Assembly (NCBI RefSeq): GCF_013403565.1
Contig: NZ_CP058627.1
Span: forward strand, 124,001 to 188,000
Reading direction: 5' to 3'
Source: Chitinibacter bivalviorum
Lineage (GTDB): Bacteria; Pseudomonadota; Gammaproteobacteria; Burkholderiales; Chitinibacteraceae
DNA length: 64,000 bases
Part shown: in pieces, positions 51,234-60,725 of the stretch
Numbering within the stretch: the first letter of the stretch is position 1
How the letters are laid out: every line of letters starts with the position of its first letter
Notes under the pieces: generated by a model
Seen by the model: only the letters and a program-made list of their open reading frames with translations
Databases searched by the model: none
What the model was told of the DNA's origin: nothing
Made by a program: the position numbers and the translations under genes

Positions 51234-51413
51234 ATGGACGCCAAATTGCTTGAGATTTTAGTCTGCCCAGTTTGCAAAGGCCCCTTGGTGTTCAATAAGG
51301 CCGCGCAAGAGCTGATCTGCAAAGCAGATCGTTTGGCATTTGGCATTAAAGACGGCATTCCGGTGATGCTTGAATCTGAAGCGCGCCAGCTTGCCGCTGA
51401 CGAAGAAATCTAA
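51234..51413 (+). CDS. Trm112 family protein (YcaR-like)
   Basis: The 59-residue protein begins [18 protein letters not shown] and ends AADEEI. The Trm112/UPF0434 fold is recognised from the CPVCKG motif and DGIPVML near the C-terminus. Members usually carry a zinc-binding or degenerate Cys set; here one more Cys occurs in the LICKAD segment. The lpxK-ycaR-kdsB order is conserved in proteobacteria, but the role in lipopolysaccharide synthesis is not established. It is too short for many default gene filters and is easily missed. Confidence 0.92.
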   Translation: MDAKLLEILVCPVCKGPLVFNKAAQELICKADRLAFGIKDGIPVMLESEARQLAADEEI

Positions 51414-51441
51414 GCCACAGCCTTTCGCCGGAAATCAATCC

Positions 51442-52218
51442 ATGAGCTTTCACGTCATCATTCCCGCGCGCTTAAAATCAACGCGCTTACCCAATAAACC
51501 GCTGGCCGATATTGGCGGCAAACCCATGATTGTGCGTGTCGTCGAGCAGGCGCTTAAAACCGATGCGGAAGCAGTGATGGTGGCGTGTGACGATCTGGCG
51601 ATTCAGGACGCCGTGGCGTTGGCGGGTTATGCCTGCATGCTCACCAGCGCCGATCACGCATCGGGAACTGATCGATTGGCCGAAGCGGTTGATCGCATGG
51701 CTTTGCCGGATGACGCGATTGTGGTGAATGTGCAAGGTGACGAGCCTTTGATCGATCCCGATTTAATCACCGCCGTTGCGGCGCATTTGGCGAGTGATAC
51801 GAGTCTGGCCATGGCGACGGCGAGTCACAAAATCGATAGCGCCGAAGACTTCTTTAACCCGAATGTGGTGAAAGTTGTTTGCAATGCACAACAACAAGCC
51901 ATGTATTTTAGCCGCGCACCGATTCCGTGGGATCGCGACTCATTCGCCGATGACAATAGCGATGAAGACTGGGTATTGCCTGCTGAGCTAGATGCACAAA
52001 GACATATCGGGCTATACGCCTATAGAGCTGGCTTTTTACGTGCCTATGCCAAGCTGTCGGCCTCACGTTTGGAAGACATTGAAAAATTAGAGCAGCTGCG
52101 CGTTTTGTGGCATGGCTATAAAATTGGCGTCTATCGCGCTGCACAAGCACCGGCCGCAGGGGTGGATACACCCGAAGATTTAGAACGCGTACGGGCGGTG
52201 TGGGCGCAATCCAAATAA
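51442..52218 (+). CDS. kdsB: 3-deoxy-manno-octulosonate cytidylyltransferase
   Basis: The 258-residue enzyme makes CMP-Kdo for the lipopolysaccharide core. The start [21 protein letters not shown] is the family's nucleotide-binding loop. [13 protein letters not shown] and [12 protein letters not shown] are other signatures. The ATG at 51442 has GGAA upstream; the open frame extends further upstream through the end of the Trm112 gene, and that extension is rejected. It lies 28 bases after that gene. Confidence 0.95.
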   Translation: MSFHVIIPARLKSTRLPNKPLADIGGKPMIVRVVEQALKTDAEAVMVACDDLAIQDAVALAGYACMLTSADHASGTDRLAEAVDRMALPDDAIVVNVQGDEPLIDPDLITAVAAHLASDTSLAMATASHKIDSAEDFFNPNVVKVVCNAQQQAMYFSRAPIPWDRDSFADDNSDEDWVLPAELDAQRHIGLYAYRAGFLRAYAKLSASRLEDIEKLEQLRVLWHGYKIGVYRAAQAPAAGVDTPEDLERVRAVWAQSK

Positions 52219-52226
52219 TAATTTGA

Positions 52227-52943
<717 letters not shown>

Positions 52944-52965
52944 TTTCGCCCTGACGAATAAAAAA

Positions 52966-52985
52966 ACCGCATCTGCTGATGCGGT
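52966..52985 (+). repeat. First terminator-like hairpin after adk, lacking its T-run
   Basis: ACCGCATC and GATGCGGT pair around TGCT, preceded by an A-run, but followed by CAGATT. An almost identical stem with a T-run occurs 161 bases further on. Confidence 0.75.
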
Positions 52986-53004
52986 CAGATTGAAGACAGA
53001 CCCT

Positions 53005-53106
53005 ACTCGCGTAGCGAGTTACCCCTCAAGGAGGGGGCGGGAGGGTGGGAATAAAACATGAAGGCTGCATTACTACGCCTTGTTTCTGAGGCTCGGCTTT
53101 GCCGAG
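53005..53106. repeat. Three-hairpin intergenic repeat, copy 2 (after adk)
   Basis: Three hairpins in order: ACTCGC-GTA-GCGAGT, CCCCTC-AAG-GAGGGG and CTCGGC-TTT-GCCGAG, spread over 102 bases. Copy 1 after purB (35959-36067) has the same order and spacing, differing in the first two stems but keeping their pairing. Confidence 0.6.
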
Positions 53107-53145
53107 TCTTGGAAAATGTTATTTCTCGCGCTGTCAGCAGCCTGG

Positions 53146-53170
53146 CCGCATCTGCTAATGCGGTTTTTTT
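53146..53170 (+). terminator. Terminator downstream of adk (second hairpin)
   Basis: CCGCAT and ATGCGG pair around CTGCTA-like loop bases, followed by seven T residues. It probably is the functional end of the adk transcript. Confidence 0.8.
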
Positions 53171-53253
53171 ACGCCCAAAATCCCTGCCACTGGTAGGGAT
53201 ATCCTGATTTTTATTACTTTTTCGCCTAAAAAGTATAAAAAGAGGAGGCGATT

Positions 53254-53685
53254 ATGTATCTAGGCCTGACTTATATTAGTCATTCGAAAAAAATGCTGAC
53301 CGAAGACATGCGCATGCAGTTAATGCGCGAATGTCAGGTGCGCAATGCACATAGCAATATCACCGGTTTATTGCTCTATCAGCAGGGTTTTTTTCTGCAA
53401 TACATCGAGGGTGAGCCCCATACTGTGCGTTCAGTCTATCAGCACATTCAGCGAGATCAGCGGCACGAGGATATTGAGCTGATCAGCGAGGAGGTATTGA
53501 TGGAGCGGCGCTTTCCACATTGGACGATGTTCTTTCGCGATTACGATTTTGTCTATCCGCATATCCGGCAGGATTATGGTGAGCTCACCACCTTGGCCAA
53601 GGTGGTCGAAGCGCTGGAAGAAGATCCTGCCTTGCAAAAAACGATGTTTGATTTTCTGAAAATCACCCACGATCAAAGCGCATAG
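53254..53685 (+). CDS. Stand-alone BLUF domain blue-light sensor
   Basis: The 143-residue protein is a BLUF (FAD-binding blue-light) domain with no effector attached. The flavin-coupled Tyr lies in LGLTYIS (Tyr8), the conserved Asn region is HSNITGLLLY, the key Gln is in FFLQYIEG and the Trp/Met pair is in HWTMFF. The ATG follows GAGGAGG. Short BLUF proteins (PixD or BlrB class) signal by binding partner proteins. It does not overlap other genes, and its partner is unknown; the adjacent phosphofructokinase gene lies 79 bases downstream. Confidence 0.93.
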   Translation: MYLGLTYISHSKKMLTEDMRMQLMRECQVRNAHSNITGLLLYQQGFFLQYIEGEPHTVRSVYQHIQRDQRHEDIELISEEVLMERRFPHWTMFFRDYDFVYPHIRQDYGELTTLAKVVEALEEDPALQKTMFDFLKITHDQSA

Positions 53686-53764
53686 CAGCCTTGCGGAAAG
53701 ACCTTATCGCAGAAATTGTTGCAACGCGCAAAATGAACTGATCTTCCTACTATAGGTAGCCAAT

Positions 53765-55015
53765 ATGCCAAGAAATGCAATCTATGCGCAATCTGGGGGC
53801 GTTACGCCGGTGATTAATGCTTCAGCTGCGGGTTTGCTACTCACGGCAAGGCAATATCCCCAGCATATTGAGCGATTTTTCGCGGCAAAAAATGGCATTT
53901 TGGGCGTGCTCAATGAGGCGCTGATCGATACCGCTGTGCTGTCCGAGCGCGAACTGCATCAGCTCAAACAAACGCCCAGCGGCGCATTTGGCTCGTGCCG
54001 GCATAAGCTCAAAACCGACGCCGAGTTAAAGCGTTTGCTCGCGGTATTTCAGGCTTGGGATATTGGCTACTTTTTTTACAATGGTGGCGGCGACTCGGCC
54101 GATACTTGCTTGCGCGTGAGTGAATTGGCCCGCGCAGCGAATTATCCACTACAGGCAATTCATATTCCCAAAACCATTGATAACGATTTGCCGCTAACCG
54201 ATTGCTCGCCCGGCTTTGGCTCGGTGGCCAAATATGTTGCCACCTCGGTGCGAGAGGCGGGATTGGATGTGGCTTCAATGGCGGCCAGCTCGACCAAAGT
54301 GTTTGTATTGGAAGTGATGGGGCGGCATGCGGGCTGGATCGCTGCGGCCAGTGCGCTGGCCAGCCGCCAAGCGGGTGAGCCCCCGCATTTGATTTTATTA
54401 CCCGAAGTACCATTTGAGTCCGAGCGTTTTATTACACTAGTGCAAGATACCGTGGCGAGGTATGGCTATGCAGTGATTGTGGCTGCTGAAGGTGTGAAAG
54501 ATACCTCGGGTCAATTTTTAAGTGAAACGGGTCTGCGCGATGCCTTTGGCCACGCCCAACTAGGTGGGCTAGCGCCGACCTTGGTGGCGCAAATCAAAGC
54601 GGCCACGGGGTTTAAGTGCCACTGGGCGGTGGCGGATTATTTGCAACGCGCTGCACGCCATTTAGCGTCGGCGACCGATTTGGCGCAGGCGGTGGCGGTG
54701 GGGGAAGCTGCGGCGCAATTGGCGGTGGCCGGCCAATCTGAAGTGATGATTACTGTCGAGCGTCTGAGTGATAAGCCGTACACTTGGGAAATCGGCGCAG
54801 TACCGCTGGCGATGGTCGCCAATGTCGAAAAGACCATGCCGCCCGAGTTTATCGATGCGCAAGGTTTTGGCATTACCGATCTGGCGCGACGTTATTTATC
54901 GCCCCTGATTCAGGGCGAAGCGCCACCGCCCTTTATCGATGGCTTGCCTGATTATGGGTTCTGGCAATGGCAGCTTGAAACTCCAAGGTTGCCTAGGTAT
55001 AGTCAGGAAGTTTAA
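53765..55015 (+). CDS. pfp: 6-phosphofructokinase, predicted pyrophosphate-dependent
   Basis: The 416-residue protein belongs to the phosphofructokinase superfamily: AQSGGVTPVINAS at the start, NGGGDSADT at 106-114, PKTIDNDLP at 135-143, and VLEVMGRHAGWIAA. Lys136 replaces the Gly of ATP-dependent enzymes, a marker of the pyrophosphate-dependent group. The phosphoryl-donor loop reads GGGDS rather than the usual GGDD, so donor preference is not certain. It would catalyse reversible fructose 6-phosphate phosphorylation and so support both glycolysis and gluconeogenesis. Confidence 0.88.
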   Translation: MPRNAIYAQSGGVTPVINASAAGLLLTARQYPQHIERFFAAKNGILGVLNEALIDTAVLSERELHQLKQTPSGAFGSCRHKLKTDAELKRLLAVFQAWDIGYFFYNGGGDSADTCLRVSELARAANYPLQAIHIPKTIDNDLPLTDCSPGFGSVAKYVATSVREAGLDVASMAASSTKVFVLEVMGRHAGWIAAASALASRQAGEPPHLILLPEVPFESERFITLVQDTVARYGYAVIVAAEGVKDTSGQFLSETGLRDAFGHAQLGGLAPTLVAQIKAATGFKCHWAVADYLQRAARHLASATDLAQAVAVGEAAAQLAVAGQSEVMITVERLSDKPYTWEIGAVPLAMVANVEKTMPPEFIDAQGFGITDLARRYLSPLIQGEAPPPFIDGLPDYGFWQWQLETPRLPRYSQEV

Positions 55016-55043
55016 TAAAATATAGGTTTAGCAAGCTATACCC

Positions 55044-55727
55044 ATGGAAAAAATAATCTTTGAAATGTTTGCTACCGTGCTGGCAACCATTTCGGCGCTG
55101 TTGCCCATTGCCAACCCTTTGATGACCGTCGCCATCCTGCCCGGCATGGCGGCGCATTTAAGTGACGCCGAGCGCGAAGCTCAGGTCAAACGCGCCTGCA
55201 TCTATATGGCGGCGATTTTGGTGACCTTCCTACTGGCTGGCGCCTTAATCATGGACTTTTTCAATATCTCGATTCCCGGCTTGCGTATCGCAGGCGGCTT
55301 GATCGTCAGCTATTTTGGCTTTGACATGCTGTTTGCCGAGCCGGGTGATCATGAGATCGCGCCTGATGATAAAGGCAGCGGCAAAGGCAAGCGCGATATT
55401 TCTTTCACGCCCTTAGCCATGCCCTCGCTATCTGGCCCAGGCTCGATTGCCGTGGTCATTTCGATGTCGACTGGCGTGCATAGCCAAACTGCGTTGCCGG
55501 TTTGGCTCGGCTATTTGACGGTGGTATGCGGCATTTTACTGGTCGCCTATATTTCATGGCTGACCCTGCGTGCCTCGGGCAAACTCTATCGATTCTTGGG
55601 TGAAGATGGGATTAACGCCATTTCACGGATTATGGGCTTTTTGCTAATTTGTATCGGCGTGCAGTTTGTCATTAATGGCATCGGCAACCTGTTGCACGAC
55701 CCTGCATTTTGGCCATTAGCGAAGTAA
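55044..55727 (+). CDS. MarC family integral membrane protein
   Basis: The 227-residue protein has six predicted transmembrane segments. The MarC/YchE hallmarks are LLPIANPLMTVAILPGM near the start, GLRIAGGLIVSYFGFDML, and FTPLAMPSLSGPGSIAVVISM in the middle. A charged cytoplasmic or periplasmic loop (about 95-120; GDHEIAPDDKGSGKGKRD) separates the halves. The function is unknown despite the historic name; it is not shown to give antibiotic resistance. It starts 28 bases after pfp. Confidence 0.9.
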   Translation: MEKIIFEMFATVLATISALLPIANPLMTVAILPGMAAHLSDAEREAQVKRACIYMAAILVTFLLAGALIMDFFNISIPGLRIAGGLIVSYFGFDMLFAEPGDHEIAPDDKGSGKGKRDISFTPLAMPSLSGPGSIAVVISMSTGVHSQTALPVWLGYLTVVCGILLVAYISWLTLRASGKLYRFLGEDGINAISRIMGFLLICIGVQFVINGIGNLLHDPAFWPLAK

Positions 55728-55745
55728 ATCTGTAGATTGACGCAA

Positions 55746-55774
55746 TAAAAAACGGCACCGAGGTGCCGTTTTGC
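55746..55774. terminator. Bidirectional terminator between marC-like and PEP-CTERM genes
   Basis: AAAACGGCACC and GGTGCCGTTTT pair around GA with flanking A/T tracts. It serves two convergent genes. Confidence 0.92.
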
Positions 55775-55792
55775 ATGTTTAGCTAAGGCTAA

Positions 55793-56290
55793 TTAAGCTT
55801 GTTTTGCTTTGCGACGACGCGCAGCAAACAGGCCAACCAGACCCATGCCCATCAAAGCGTAGGTTTCTGGTTCTGGTACTGGGGCCACTTGCAAGGTTGA
55901 TGGCAATGCAGTGTCTAACGCATTGGCAACACCAAACGTGATTTGGCCTGTGTATGCAGAAGCAAAGGTATAGGTTTTCCAGCCAGAATTGCCATAGTTG
56001 CCGACAGTCGCAACATTTGACAGCGTTACTTGACCCAATGATGGGGTGCTAAAAAAACCATAGTCATTAAATGGTAAGTAATCACCTGCAGTAAATTTCC
56101 AGCTAAATGAAGCTAGGTCTACCACATTGCCAGTCAGGCTGGAGGTGCCGCTTACTGATGCAAAACTGCTGCTGCTTGAGCCTGTGCCACTGAGTGAGAA
56201 TGTGGACAGATCAAATGTTGCAGCTGAAGCTGCAACACTGATGGAAGCCAAACAAGCGATCAATGCTGCTTTAACTACAGTGTGTTTCAT
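55793..56290 (-). CDS. PEP-CTERM sorting domain protein
   Basis: The 165-residue protein has a signal peptide (about 1-23, ending SAA), a Ser/Gly/Thr-rich beta mature region and a C-terminal PEP-CTERM signal: VPEPETYALMGMGLVGLFAARRRK (about 137-160). This consists of the PEP motif, a hydrophobic helix and a basic end. Such proteins are cut and sorted by an exosortase (EpsH type), typically in biofilm-forming Gram-negatives. No exosortase is in this window. The ATG follows AGGAAA. It is monocistronic. Confidence 0.92.
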   Translation of the reverse strand: MKHTVVKAALIACLASISVAASAATFDLSTFSLSGTGSSSSSFASVSGTSSLTGNVVDLASFSWKFTAGDYLPFNDYGFFSTPSLGQVTLSNVATVGNYGNSGWKTYTFASAYTGQITFGVANALDTALPSTLQVAPVPEPETYALMGMGLVGLFAARRRKAKQA

Positions 56291-56399
56291 GGGTTTTCCT
56301 ATGAATTATGAGTATAAAAGTGCGCCGTAAGGCGCAACCAGATTATATCAGGGAAAACCCTTATTCTTTCTTTTTGATTACATGTGAGTGCTTGTTGTA

Positions 56400-57344
56400 T
56401 TAATTTTTTGTGATTTTCGTTACACATTGACTTAGCACGGCTGCGGGTAAGTCTTTTGAAACACAGTCGAGGACTGTCAGATTTTCCATCCCTCTTAGCC
56501 ACGTCATCTGCCGTTTCGCCAGTTGGCGCGTTGCGGCGATGCCTTTTTCGCGGCTGGTTTTCAGATCGATTTCGCCATCGAGGTATTCCCAAGTTTGGCG
56601 ATAGCCGACGCAGCGCATTGATGGTAGATCGAGATTAAGCGGGTATTTTTCGCGCAGCATTTTCACTTCGTCGATTAAACCGCTTTGCAGCATGATGTCG
56701 TAACGCTGCTCGATCCGCTGATGCAGTACGGCGCGATCGGATGGCAGGAGCGCGATTTTCAGTAAATCGTAGGCCAAGGTGTCTTGCGCTGGCTCAGCCA
56801 AAATCGCCGACATGGGTCTACCGGCCAAAATACAAATTTCAATTGCGCGCTCGATGCGTTGCGAGTCGTTGGGGGATAGGCGCGCGGCGGTGATCGGGTC
56901 GAGCGCGGCTAACCGTTCGTGCATTTTGGGCCAGCCGATTTGCTGTGCCTCGACGTGAAGTTGCTCGCGCAGCGCTGCATCGGCTTCGGGTAAATCGTGG
57001 ATACCTTGCTCTAGCGTATTGAAGTACAGCATCGTGCCGCCGACAAGCACCGGCACTTTGCCGCGCGCCGTGATGTCGTCCATCAACGCGCGGGTATCGG
57101 TGCGAAATTGCGCCGCCGAATAGACTTCGGTCGGGTCAATGATGTCGATGAGATGGTGCGGCGCGCGGGCTAATTCGGCGGGAGTGGGTTTGGCTGTGCC
57201 GATATTCATATCGCGAAACACCAGCGCCGAATCGACCGAAATCAGCTCAACGGGTAAGCCCGATTCGAGCAGATGCATCGCAGCCGCAGTTTTGCCGCTG
57301 GCGGTGGGGCCCATGATGAAAATGGCGGGAGGGAGTTTATTCAT
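56400..57344 (-). CDS. miaA: tRNA dimethylallyltransferase
   Basis: The 314-residue enzyme adds a dimethylallyl group to A37 of tRNAs reading UNN codons. The P-loop is [12 protein letters not shown] at 12-23. [34 protein letters not shown] and [15 protein letters not shown] are family signatures, and the C-terminal [13 protein letters not shown] binds the anticodon loop. Its start overlaps the preceding gene by four bases (ATGA), so the mutL, membrane-protein and miaA genes form one transcript. Confidence 0.96.
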   Translation of the reverse strand: MNKLPPAIFIMGPTASGKTAAAMHLLESGLPVELISVDSALVFRDMNIGTAKPTPAELARAPHHLIDIIDPTEVYSAAQFRTDTRALMDDITARGKVPVLVGGTMLYFNTLEQGIHDLPEADAALREQLHVEAQQIGWPKMHERLAALDPITAARLSPNDSQRIERAIEICILAGRPMSAILAEPAQDTLAYDLLKIALLPSDRAVLHQRIEQRYDIMLQSGLIDEVKMLREKYPLNLDLPSMRCVGYRQTWEYLDGEIDLKTSREKGIAATRQLAKRQMTWLRGMENLTVLDCVSKDLPAAVLSQCVTKITKN

Positions 57345-58123
57345 GTTCGAGCCGGAAAAAGTGCGCGTTGCGCGAGAAAATGTAGGCTAGCCGTACAGGC
57401 AACTGCCGCAATCAGTGCTGGAATCAGCGCCGCAAAACCCCATTGCGCAATGCCGAGCGGCCACAGTAAAAAACACAAGGCAAAGCCAATGAGCCCAAGT
57501 ACAAAGCCACGCAGTTGATGCAGTAGCGCAGCGCGTCCGTGCAGCGCAAAGGTAAACGCAGGCAAAATCAGTGAGGCCACTGGAAACGCGGTAAAGATCC
57601 CGCTATACGCTTCGCCTAGCGCTGGAGCGGTGGCGCTTAAAGTCATAATCAAAGCAGCGGCCAAAGCCATTCGCGCGAATAACTCGCTGTTGGGTAGACT
57701 TGACTTGATAGCGGGTTTTTCTTGTATGGGTATGGCCTTGTAGACTAAAGCTAGAAAGGCTAATGAGTAAATACCAGTGTAATGTATATGCAGGGCTTCG
57801 ATCTTGACGAGTAACTCCGCCATTAGAAAATAGCCCAGCAACGCGACCACGACCGTGCCAAAGCATTTAAAAAATCGACTCGCGTGCGCAAGCAGCAGGA
57901 TATAGACCGCATTGGCAAACAAGCCGATCGGCGCATATTCGATCACATGCCGGGTAAAATCCGCGCCTTGCTCCAGCCAGAGCACGCCAATAATCAGCAA
58001 GGCTAGACTGGGCAAGCCTGCCAACACCCCCGCGATTTGCTGCCCCCAGCGTTGACCCGCCAGGCTGGTGATCCCAATCACGAGCGGGCCGGCAATGAGT
58101 TTGGCGAGCACGACGCTGCTCAT
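57341..58123 (-). CDS. Integral membrane protein of unknown function with internal repeat
   Basis: The 260-residue protein is almost wholly hydrophobic, with about eight predicted transmembrane helices. Two halves show a similar beginning: [33 protein letters not shown] near residue 11 and an [22 protein letters not shown] stretch near 165, suggesting an inverted or direct duplication as in small transporters. I recognise no characterised family. It is packed between mutL and miaA, sharing a start/stop junction with each. Confidence 0.75.
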   Translation of the reverse strand: MSSVVLAKLIAGPLVIGITSLAGQRWGQQIAGVLAGLPSLALLIIGVLWLEQGADFTRHVIEYAPIGLFANAVYILLLAHASRFFKCFGTVVVALLGYFLMAELLVKIEALHIHYTGIYSLAFLALVYKAIPIQEKPAIKSSLPNSELFARMALAAALIMTLSATAPALGEAYSGIFTAFPVASLILPAFTFALHGRAALLHQLRGFVLGLIGFALCFLLWPLGIAQWGFAALIPALIAAVACTASLHFLAQRALFPART

Positions 58124-60228
58124 TACTGCCCCCGCATGAATAATTTATCCAAGTCGTTCATCGACAGGCGAAACCACGTTGGGCGGCCGTGATTACACTG
58201 GCCGCTGCGCTCGGTAATTTCCATTTCGCGCAGCAGCGCATTCATTTCGGGGATGGTGAGTTGGCGATTGGCACGCACCGAGCCGTGACAGGCCATGGTT
58301 GCGAGCAGCTCATTGCGGCGGCCAGACAAGACTTGCGAGACGCCGACTTGGCGAATATCGCGCAGCATCGCTTGCGCCAGCTCGACCGGATTACTGCCTT
58401 GCAGCAGCATCGGTACGGCGCGCACGGCGAGCTGGGTCGGGGATGACACAGAAATTTCCAAGCCCAGCCCGGCCAAATCTTCGGCGTGATCTTCGACGGT
58501 GGCCACGTCAAGTTTGTCAGCGCTGAAAACGTGCGGAATCAGCAAGGGCTGCATGGGCATGGCTTGCAAATCGAGCGCGGCTTTTAATTTTTCGTACACC
58601 ACGCGTTCGTGCGCCGCATGCATATCAACGACGATCATGCCGTCGGCAACTTGGCTCAAAATATACACACCATGCAGTTGGGCCAGCGCGAAACCCAGCG
58701 GTGGAATGGCCGAGTCATCGGCTTCGGGCATGCTTGGATTGGCGGCGCTGCGATTGTTTGCACTCCCTAGCGGAAGAAAGTCATTCGCTGACGTCGTGCG
58801 CTCCGGGATGGGGCGCATTGCGTCGAGCTGCTTCATCCACGCGGGTTGCGCATTGGTATTGCCTGACGAAGCAGAGCGTAAATCGGCAAACTGCTTATCG
58901 TAAAACGCCATCGGCTCGCGGGCGCTTGCGCCGCTGCCATTGGCATAATCGCGCGAGAAGGCGGGGTAGTTGGCAGATCGCTCGCTTTGGTTTGCTGCAT
59001 TACTGGTGAGCGGCTCAGCCGAGATGGCGCCATAACTGGCCAGCGATTCGCCCGCCATCGGCATCGGCAGCGGCATCGCTTGCTGATGGCGATAGGCCCT
59101 TCGCGCATAGTCAGCATAATCTTGTGGTTTGAGCTCGCCTTGGGGTATGGCTGTAGAAGCCAATACTTCACCAGTTTCTGGGTCGATACTAACTGGGGTA
59201 TCTTGAGTCGCTGCACCGGCCGTGGTTTTTGCCAAGGCTTTTGACAGGCTGGTAATCAGGAAGCGATAAATCGCCTGACTTTCGCGAAAGCGCACCTCGA
59301 TTTTGGTCGGGTGCACATTCACATCCACGCCCTCGGGGTCCATCTCCAGAAACAAGCAAAATGCCGCGTGCATATTGTGGTGCAGCACATCGCGGTAGGC
59401 TTCGCGCAAGGCGTGCTGCACCACTTTATCGCGCACAAAGCGGCCATTTACAAAAAAGAACTGCGCGTCACGGCTGGATTTACCCAAGGTGGGCGAACCG
59501 GCAATACCGTGCAAACGTAGATTCCCAAAGCCTTCGTCAACGGGAATCCCTGTTTTGACAAACTCGTCGCCGATAATCGCGGCGGCGCGTTTCGCCAAAT
59601 CACCGGCCATCCAGCGATGCTGCGCGCGACCATTGTGCATCACAGTAAATTGCACGTTCGGGTTGGCCAATGCCAGCCGCTCGATCATCGCGGCGCAATG
59701 CGCGTATTCGGTCGCGTCCGATTTGAGGAATTTTTTGCGCGCAGGCACTTGATGGTACAAGTCGTGCACTTCAATCGTCGTGCCGATGGCCAAGGCGGCG
59801 GGCTCAGGATCGAGCATGCGACCATGATCGGCTTCAACGCGCCAAGCATGCGCCGACATTTGGCCGCCATTATCACGGTCTGTGAAGCGGCTGGTCAGAC
59901 TCAAGCGCGATACGGAGGCGACCGAGGCCAAGCCTTCACCGCGAAACCCCAGCGTTGCCACGCGCGCGAGGTCTTCCATGCTGGCGATTTTGCTCGTGGC
60001 ATGGCGATGCAGCGCCAGCGCCAAATCTTCCTTGGCAATACCGCAACCATCGTCGATGACTTTCAGTAATTTGGTGCCGCCCGCTTGCAATTCGATCTGC
60101 AAATTTTGACTGCCCGCATCCAGACTGTTTTCCAGCAGCTCTTTGAGCGCCGAAGCAGGGCGCTCGACCACTTCACCGGCGGCAATTTGATTCACTAAAT
60201 GATCGGAAAGTAACTGAATACGTGGCAT
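58123..60228 (-). CDS. mutL: DNA mismatch repair protein MutL (endonuclease type)
   Basis: The 701-residue protein has the GHKL ATPase domain at the start (ENSLDAGSQNLQIE, DDGCGI, ATLGFRGEGL) and a disordered linker rich in Ala, Ser and Asn (about 355-500). The C-terminal dimerisation domain contains VVDMHAAHERVVYE, a form of the D-x-H-A-x2-E-x4-E metal-binding motif, plus ACHGSVRA and CNHGRP. These are the signs of nicking-competent MutL found in bacteria without MutH. It therefore probably incises DNA after MutS recognises a mismatch. It is the first gene of a three-gene unit ending with miaA. Confidence 0.96.
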   Translation of the reverse strand: MPRIQLLSDHLVNQIAAGEVVERPASALKELLENSLDAGSQNLQIELQAGGTKLLKVIDDGCGIAKEDLALALHRHATSKIASMEDLARVATLGFRGEGLASVASVSRLSLTSRFTDRDNGGQMSAHAWRVEADHGRMLDPEPAALAIGTTIEVHDLYHQVPARKKFLKSDATEYAHCAAMIERLALANPNVQFTVMHNGRAQHRWMAGDLAKRAAAIIGDEFVKTGIPVDEGFGNLRLHGIAGSPTLGKSSRDAQFFFVNGRFVRDKVVQHALREAYRDVLHHNMHAAFCLFLEMDPEGVDVNVHPTKIEVRFRESQAIYRFLITSLSKALAKTTAGAATQDTPVSIDPETGEVLASTAIPQGELKPQDYADYARRAYRHQQAMPLPMPMAGESLASYGAISAEPLTSNAANQSERSANYPAFSRDYANGSGASAREPMAFYDKQFADLRSASSGNTNAQPAWMKQLDAMRPIPERTTSANDFLPLGSANNRSAANPSMPEADDSAIPPLGFALAQLHGVYILSQVADGMIVVDMHAAHERVVYEKLKAALDLQAMPMQPLLIPHVFSADKLDVATVEDHAEDLAGLGLEISVSSPTQLAVRAVPMLLQGSNPVELAQAMLRDIRQVGVSQVLSGRRNELLATMACHGSVRANRQLTIPEMNALLREMEITERSGQCNHGRPTWFRLSMNDLDKLFMRGQ

Positions 60229-60313
60229 TGGTCTGGCTTGGTCTAATATGAATCAAGTGAGCTTGCAGTATATCAGTCGGCTACTTGTTCTTAGAGATCT
60301 GGGATGATATTTG

Positions 60314-60694
60314 ATGAGTACAAAGAAAATCAGCTGCGTCATTATTGATGACGATTCAATTATCCGAAATCTAATGGCTGCGCTACTTCGGCAGCTGGAA
60401 TTTACTGTGATTGGCGATGTGGGCCATGCACACGAAGGGCTGAAATTGTGCATGGATCACACCCCCACGGTGGTGCTGCTGGATATTAATTTACCCGAGT
60501 CCGATGGGCTGGAACTGTTGCCGCAGTTACTCAAGCTGACGCCGCAGCCCAAGGTGATTATGGTGAGTAGCGAGGCAACAGGGGAGCGGGTTCGCGAAGC
60601 ATTAACGGGCGGCGCGAGCGGTTTTGTTGTCAAACCCTTTACCCCCGCACGCCTGCTCGATGCCATTGGCAAGGCTGTGGGCGTCAAGCTCTAA
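60314..60694 (+). CDS. Single-domain response regulator (CheY-like)
   Basis: The 126-residue protein is one receiver domain. The acidic pocket is IDDDS near residues 11-15, the phosphoacceptor Asp57 lies in VLLDINLPESDG, the switch Ser is in MVSSEA near 85, and Lys107 is in VVKPFTP. No output domain is present. The ATG at 60314 is preferred; a TTG just upstream is in frame. It lies alone between amiC and mutL, divergent from mutL, and no histidine kinase is adjacent. Its partner is unknown. Confidence 0.9.
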   Translation: MSTKKISCVIIDDDSIIRNLMAALLRQLEFTVIGDVGHAHEGLKLCMDHTPTVVLLDINLPESDGLELLPQLLKLTPQPKVIMVSSEATGERVREALTGGASGFVVKPFTPARLLDAIGKAVGVKL

Positions 60695-60725
60695 GTCAAA
60701 ATATGGCCCAGAGCTTGGCCAGTGA

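Larger units (their letters stand above)
52944..53253. other. Intergenic region between adk and the BLUF gene
   Basis: About 310 gene-free bases. They hold two nearly identical hairpins (52966-52985 and 53146-53164) that bracket a three-hairpin repeat. Only the second hairpin has a T-run. Confidence 0.7.
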
